From the NCBI GenBank assembly GCA_016937255.1, contig JAFGWG010000065.1, forward strand, positions 1-34,285: 34,285 nt of DNA, given 5' to 3'. Both the position numbers and the translations under genes were made by a program. Of this stretch, positions 30,718 to 34,285 are shown in pieces (within the stretch, counting starts at the first letter, position 1; every line of letters starts with the position of its first letter). The notes under the pieces are model-generated. The model did no database searches. It saw nothing but the letters and a program-made list of their open reading frames with translations, and was not told the DNA's origin. Source of the DNA: Bacteroidales bacterium. GTDB taxonomy: Bacteria > Bacteroidota > Bacteroidia > Bacteroidales > DTU049.

Positions 30718-32511
30718 CTACTGTTCCTGCATCATACCATGAATAGTCTTGCGGTAAGAGGTAAGAGTATTGGCACGGGAAACGAACCCCAGATATTTGC
30801 CGTCTTTTACCACCGGCAGGTTATAGTTTTTGCTGGCTACAAATTTGTTTACGGCGTCTTCCATACTGTCTTTGCTGATATCGACAATGGAGTTTTCTTT
30901 AAGCACAATCATAATATCTTCTACCTTCACTTTATTGTACAATTCGCTTTTAAACATTATTTCGCGAAGATCATCGAGGTGTACCACGCCATAAAAGTTT
31001 TTATCTGCATCAATTACTGGGAAGAGGTTTCGAGTGCTTTTCTCAATTTTAGGAATCAGATCGCCCAGTGTTTCATCCATACTAGTGGAAATGAAATTGC
31101 ATTCCAGATGATTCTTTATATCGAGCATTTTTAAGGCAGTTTGATCCTTGTTTCGGGTCATCAATTCGCCTTTGCGGGCAAGCTGATACGTGTAAATGCT
31201 ATATTTTTCGAATAATTGAATGGTGAAATATGAAAATGCTGCCACAATCATAAGTGGAATGAATAAGCCGTAGCCACTGGTAATTTCGGCAATGAGGAAT
31301 ATAGCGGTAAGCGGCCCATGGAGTACGCTCGAAATGGTGGCGGCCATACCCACAAGGGCAAATACCGGAACCGGTAAATCGGTGCCCAGAAAATGATTGG
31401 CTGCAATACCAAAAGTAAGTCCTAAAACGGCTCCTACAAAAAGCGTAGGCGCAAAAACTCCTCCGATACCTCCGGCTTTGAAGGTGAGAGTCATGGTAAT
31501 GACCTTCAGGAATATTGTAAGCAGTAATATGCCAATGATGAGAAGAAAATTGGTGTCATTTGCACCAATAAGTATGCTGTCGTTGTAAATAAATGAAAAA
31601 TCGCCATTTAGTGCCATGTTAATGGGGCCGTATCCTTCACCATATAGGGAAGGGAAGAGAAAAAGCATTATGCCTAGGATTGACCCTGCAATAATGAGTC
31701 GCCATCCCCACGATTTAATTTTATCGAATATTCTGGAAAGGCCTGAATACATTTTGAAATAATATAGCCCGAAGAGACCACCCAGTATTCCAATTAAAAT
31801 GAAGAACGGTACTTCACCAAAGCTGAGTGAATAATCAATAACAACGGGATAAACCACATCTTTTCCGAGAAAGAAAATGGAAGTAAGCACTGCTGTTGAG
31901 CTGGCTAATAGTAGTGCAATAAGCGACGACATGGTAAGGTCGAGCATGAAAATCTCGAGTACATATACCACCCCGGTAATTGGTGCTTTGAAAATGGCTG
32001 CCATGGCTGCTGTAGATGCTGCGCCAAGTAAAAGAACAGTTTCTTTATAATTCAGATGAAAAACACGAGCCACATTCGATCCTATGCCGGCGCCGGTAGC
32101 AACAGTGGGACCTTCAAGTCCTACAGAACCACCAAATCCAACTGTAAAAGTAGTGGTGATAATGGAAGAAAAAAGGTTGTGTGCTTCCATTTTGCCACCT
32201 TTTTTTGCAATGGCGTACAAAACACTGGGGATACCATGACCAACTTTCTTTTTAATAATGAAATTCATAAAAAGCACAGCCAAACCTATTCCTACAATGG
32301 GAAAGAGGAAGTAGAGGAAGTTTCCAACCTCACCGGCAATATGTTCGGTAAGTAGTGTGCGAATGTAATGAACCGAGTTTTTAATAAGTACCGCAGCAAT
32401 TCCAGCCAACACGCCAATGATAAGGCTTAGGATAAGAATGAAGTTTTTATTGCTGATATTCTTCATTCTCCAAACCAGGAAGCGGGTAAATATGTTCTTG
32501 TGTTTACTCAT
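30718..32511 (-). CDS. CLC-family chloride channel/antiporter with C-terminal CBS pair
   Basis: A 597-residue inner-membrane protein from the ATG at 32511; a frame to 32556 would add 15 residues ahead, but a TACATTTG box at 32520-32527 favours the later start. The CLC signatures are in order: GHGIPSVLYA (91-100, where GSGIP is usual), GGSVGLEGPTVATGAGIGS (127-145, with gating Glu133), FKAPITGVVYVLEIF (174-188) and GGIGGVFAPTLFVGAVLG (347-364). About ten or more hydrophobic stretches cover residues 25-435. Two CBS domains (about 465-590) form the cytoplasmic regulatory part. The gating glutamate is present. At the position of the internal proton glutamate of E. coli CLC (second E of its IIEEM motif) this protein has Ile187 (VLEIF), so strict Cl-/H+ exchange is uncertain. 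A single gene. Confidence 0.93.
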   Translation of the reverse strand: MSKHKNIFTRFLVWRMKNISNKNFILILSLIIGVLAGIAAVLIKNSVHYIRTLLTEHIAGEVGNFLYFLFPIVGIGLAVLFMNFIIKKKVGHGIPSVLYAIAKKGGKMEAHNLFSSIITTTFTVGFGGSVGLEGPTVATGAGIGSNVARVFHLNYKETVLLLGAASTAAMAAIFKAPITGVVYVLEIFMLDLTMSSLIALLLASSTAVLTSIFFLGKDVVYPVVIDYSLSFGEVPFFILIGILGGLFGLYYFKMYSGLSRIFDKIKSWGWRLIIAGSILGIMLFLFPSLYGEGYGPINMALNGDFSFIYNDSILIGANDTNFLLIIGILLLTIFLKVITMTLTFKAGGIGGVFAPTLFVGAVLGLTFGIAANHFLGTDLPVPVFALVGMAATISSVLHGPLTAIFLIAEITSGYGLFIPLMIVAAFSYFTIQLFEKYSIYTYQLARKGELMTRNKDQTALKMLDIKNHLECNFISTSMDETLGDLIPKIEKSTRNLFPVIDADKNFYGVVHLDDLREIMFKSELYNKVKVEDIMIVLKENSIVDISKDSMEDAVNKFVASKNYNLPVVKDGKYLGFVSRANTLTSYRKTIHGMMQEQ

Positions 32512-32519
32512 TTCGGGGG

Positions 32520-32527
32520 CAAATGTA
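32520..32527 (-). promoter_or_regulatory. Putative -7 box of the CLC gene
   Basis: TACATTTG on the minus strand, exact TAnnTTTG, only 8 bases before the ATG at 32511. As with the sirtuin gene this would give an mRNA with almost no leader. Confidence 0.4.
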
Positions 32528-32655
32528 CAAAAATTGATTTGTGGATGGGATGTCATCTATGGTGTTTTTTCTTTGTCTTGGATTTCCCTCGGCTTTCCAT
32601 CGTCCACATAACCATATTGCATGTAAAAATGTGGGCATAGAATCGTTGATGCAGC

Positions 32656-32776
32656 AAAGCCAAGTTGACCTCTGAGAGCGTCAATACGACACCGAAACCA
32701 TTTGCGACGATTCCAAGCCGCATATCTACTAAACGTGCGACGTTGGAATGCCGCAAAGCCTATTGAGTTGACCTCT
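32656..32776 (+). repeat. Dispersed repeat AAAGCCAAGTTGACCTCT, copy 2, with a partial third copy
   Basis: Bases 32656-32673 equal the reverse complement of 22733-22750. About 100 bases on, CGCAAAGCC followed by five extra bases and AGTTGACCTCT (32753-32776) is a second partial copy in the same orientation, so the element may be tandem here. Confidence 0.7.
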
Positions 32777-32941
32777 TATAATCAACTCTACATATTTTTG
32801 CCCACAGATTATTCACAAGATCAAATATATCGATGGAAGATCTATTATGCCACTAGTGTGAGTCAAATAAACTAATCAAACCATTTAGCATCTTTTCTAT
32901 GTTCTTTGATAAATTTACACATATAAACAACTTTTTTATCG

Positions 32942-32949
32942 TAAATTTG
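32942..32949 (+). promoter_or_regulatory. Putative -7 box of the 355-aa T9SS gene
   Basis: TAAATTTG, an exact TAnnTTTG, 35 bases before the ATG at 32985. No TTG at the normal upstream distance. Confidence 0.5.
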
Positions 32950-32984
32950 TCTGCAATAATAGAACTAATTTAAAACCACTGAAT

Positions 32985-34052
32985 ATGAAAAAACTTGTAC
33001 TTCTTGTTGCTTTGTTTTCCACTATTGGTTTGCAGGCACAAATTGTTTTAACACAAAATGAAATGCCCGGTATTGGCGATGCATTTATTCAATTAACCGA
33101 TACCACCCCTGGCGCAACTTTGCAGCAAACGGTTTTTGCCAATGGTAATGATTATACTTGGGATTTTAGCGCACTTGCAGCACATGATACTGTTGGCATA
33201 AACTTTATAGATGCTACTACAACCCCATATGCATCATATTTTCCTACAGCCGATATGAGTTTGCGAATGGGCGACAGTACCTATGCCTATTTTAATGTCG
33301 ATGCCAGTGTAGCAGAAATTATGGGTCTTGCTGGGTATTATGATACCATTGCTTTTCAGATGATTTATGCTGATCCTGACATTATTTATGAATTTCCTTA
33401 TACTATGGGCACAAGTTTTCAAGATACTTATGCTGGATCATTTACAGCCTATTTAGGAATTGATCCTGGAATTGGTTATATTATTGATAGTGTTCGTGTT
33501 TCTGATTCACATGCTGAAAGTCAAACAGTAATAGGCTGGGGAACAGTTACTACAGCTATGGGTAATTTCGATGTTGTAAAAACTGAAATTATTGATACCA
33601 CAATAACCAAAACTGAGGCTTATGCGTCTGCATTTTCGATATGGGTTCCTTATTCAACAGATACTACAATTTATGGCCGTTACCAATGGAATATGCGCAA
33701 TACCGGTCTTCCTCTTATTGAAGCTGAGTATTCAATAGACCCATCAGATTCTGTAATTTATAGTATTGATTGGTTGTTTGTGTCACCTATTTTAAGTGTT
33801 GATGAAGACTCAAGATTCTCATTGAAATTATTCCCTAATCCTACCAGCGATGTTCTTCATATAACGCTACCATCAATGATGCCTTGTTTTATCAGAATTA
33901 CTGATGCTCAGGGTCGCATTATAATGCAGGGAAATGAATTGCAAAGTGGAAAAGTAAGCATTCCTGTTTCTTTCCTCGAAAATGGAGTGTATTTTGTTTC
34001 AGCCATTATTGGAAACGAAGTATTGGGAACCAAAAGCTTTATTAAGGATTAA
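32985..34052 (+). CDS. T9SS-sorted secreted protein of unknown function, 355 aa
   Basis: Signal peptide 1-19 (MKKLVLLVALFSTIGLQAQ). The body (20-275) is beta-rich with few charged residues and begins with ITLTQN-like VLTQNEMPGIGDAFIQLTDT and a DYTWDFSAL segment, a beginning I associate with Bacteroidota secreted proteins that have no assigned domain. GWGTVTTAMGNFDVVKTE near 184-201 also fits that group. The last 75 residues form a T9SS sorting domain: LKLFPNPTSDVLHITLP, IRITDAQGRIIM, FLENGVYFVSAI, ending GTKSFIKD. It has its own promoter box and a strong terminator. No enzyme motif is visible. Confidence 0.87.
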   Translation: MKKLVLLVALFSTIGLQAQIVLTQNEMPGIGDAFIQLTDTTPGATLQQTVFANGNDYTWDFSALAAHDTVGINFIDATTTPYASYFPTADMSLRMGDSTYAYFNVDASVAEIMGLAGYYDTIAFQMIYADPDIIYEFPYTMGTSFQDTYAGSFTAYLGIDPGIGYIIDSVRVSDSHAESQTVIGWGTVTTAMGNFDVVKTEIIDTTITKTEAYASAFSIWVPYSTDTTIYGRYQWNMRNTGLPLIEAEYSIDPSDSVIYSIDWLFVSPILSVDEDSRFSLKLFPNPTSDVLHITLPSMMPCFIRITDAQGRIIMQGNELQSGKVSIPVSFLENGVYFVSAIIGNEVLGTKSFIKD

Positions 34053-34079
34053 TTATCCCTGAAAATATTTCAACAGAAG

Positions 34080-34104
34080 CCACTCCGTTTGGGGTGGTTT
34101 TTTT
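34080..34104 (+). terminator. Rho-independent terminator of the 355-aa T9SS gene
   Basis: Stem CCACTCC / GGGGTGG (one G-T pair) with a GTTT loop, then seven T, 28 bases after the stop. Confidence 0.9.
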
Positions 34105-34198
34105 ATGCGTATAAGTTTTTATGAAAATTCTTGAGGACAATAGTGATAGACGTAACTTTCGTGACTTAGAGAACCAGACCTTGGTTCGTGCGGCTGCA

Positions 34199-34211
34199 AA
34201 ACCTTGAAGGT
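34199..34211 (+). repeat. Third copy of the AAACCTTGAAGGT motif
   Basis: Thirteen bases identical to the right arm at 9785-9797. Preceded by GGCTGCA, comparable to GTCTGCAGC ahead of the left arm. The rest of 34105-34285 holds no gene. Confidence 0.55.
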
Positions 34212-34285
34212 GGGGTGTTAAAAATCAAGATAATTACATTTTTTTTCTTCATCCCATATTCATGGCATTGCGTCTCTTTTTTAGT

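Larger units (their letters stand above)
32528..32984. other. Divergent spacer with dispersed repeats
   Basis: No gene. A repeat element covers about 32650-32780 (separate entry), with two related 22-base segments at 32703-32724 and 32736-32757 (TGCGACG...GCCGCA, 16 of 22 matching). A hairpin GAGTTGA / TCAACTC lies at 32765-32788. The right end is AT-rich and contains the promoter box of the following gene. Confidence 0.5.

Noticed and set aside
1-34285. rRNA, tRNA or riboswitch genes
   Set aside because: No conserved rRNA segments, no tRNA cloverleaf with a T-loop, and no known riboswitch core was recognised on either strand.

Overview
This window is a chromosomal piece of a Bacteroidota bacterium, AT-rich and with Bacteroidota-type expression signals. 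Six predicted secreted proteins carry type IX secretion (T9SS) sorting tails. At least eight genes are preceded by the Bacteroidota -7 box TAnnTTTG, two of them with a TTG about 20 bases upstream. No rRNA, tRNA, CRISPR array, integrase or transposase is visible. The secreted gingipain-like (C25) and streptopain-like (C10) peptidases suggest a free-living or host-associated protein degrader.

Layout. 1-1400: the end of an NfeD-family gene followed by floA (flotillin), closed by a hairpin terminator. 1397-4175 (minus): a MurD-type ligase overlapping a gene I recognise as MurL, the ATP-dependent epimerase that converts UDP-MurNAc-L-Ala-L-Glu to the D-Glu form. Together they look like the MurD2-MurL alternative to glutamate racemase plus MurD. 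4213-4785: a YqgE/AlgH protein whose 3' end is duplicated 258 bp further on. 5053-6564 (minus): a GH3-type adenylating enzyme. 6770-9490: pyruvate, phosphate dikinase with a clear promoter and terminator. 9986-15917 (minus): a sirtuin, a very large beta-helix T9SS protein and a small T9SS protein packed end to end. 16023-18113 (minus): two unrecognised soluble proteins in one transcription unit bounded by terminators. 18241-22437 (minus): two paralogous C10 cysteine proteases with CUB domains. 22896-25853: hutI and a fused formiminotransferase-cyclodeaminase, the last steps of histidine breakdown. 26805-28874 (minus): a C25 peptidase. 29064-29215: the frameshifted stub of a secreted gene. 29344-29688: a small lipoprotein with a glutaredoxin-like pattern. 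30113-30454 (minus): a small unknown protein. 30718-32511 (minus): a CLC chloride transporter with CBS domains. 32985-34052: another T9SS protein.

How it fits together. The secreted proteases would release peptides. HutI/FTCD (histidine to glutamate) and PPDK (pyruvate/PEP interconversion) are central enzymes suited to growth on amino acids. This link is inference from gene content, not from shared operons. The gene-poor gaps (about 9.5-10.0, 22.4-22.9, 25.9-26.8, 29.7-30.1, 30.5-30.7 and 32.5-33.0 kb) contain dispersed short repeats, some shared between gaps in inverted orientation.

The points most worth following are the MurD2/MurL pair in a Bacteroidota, the two-gene unit of unknown function at 16-18 kb, the near-identical T9SS tail segments of two adjacent genes, the glutaredoxin-like lipoprotein, and the dispersed repeats.
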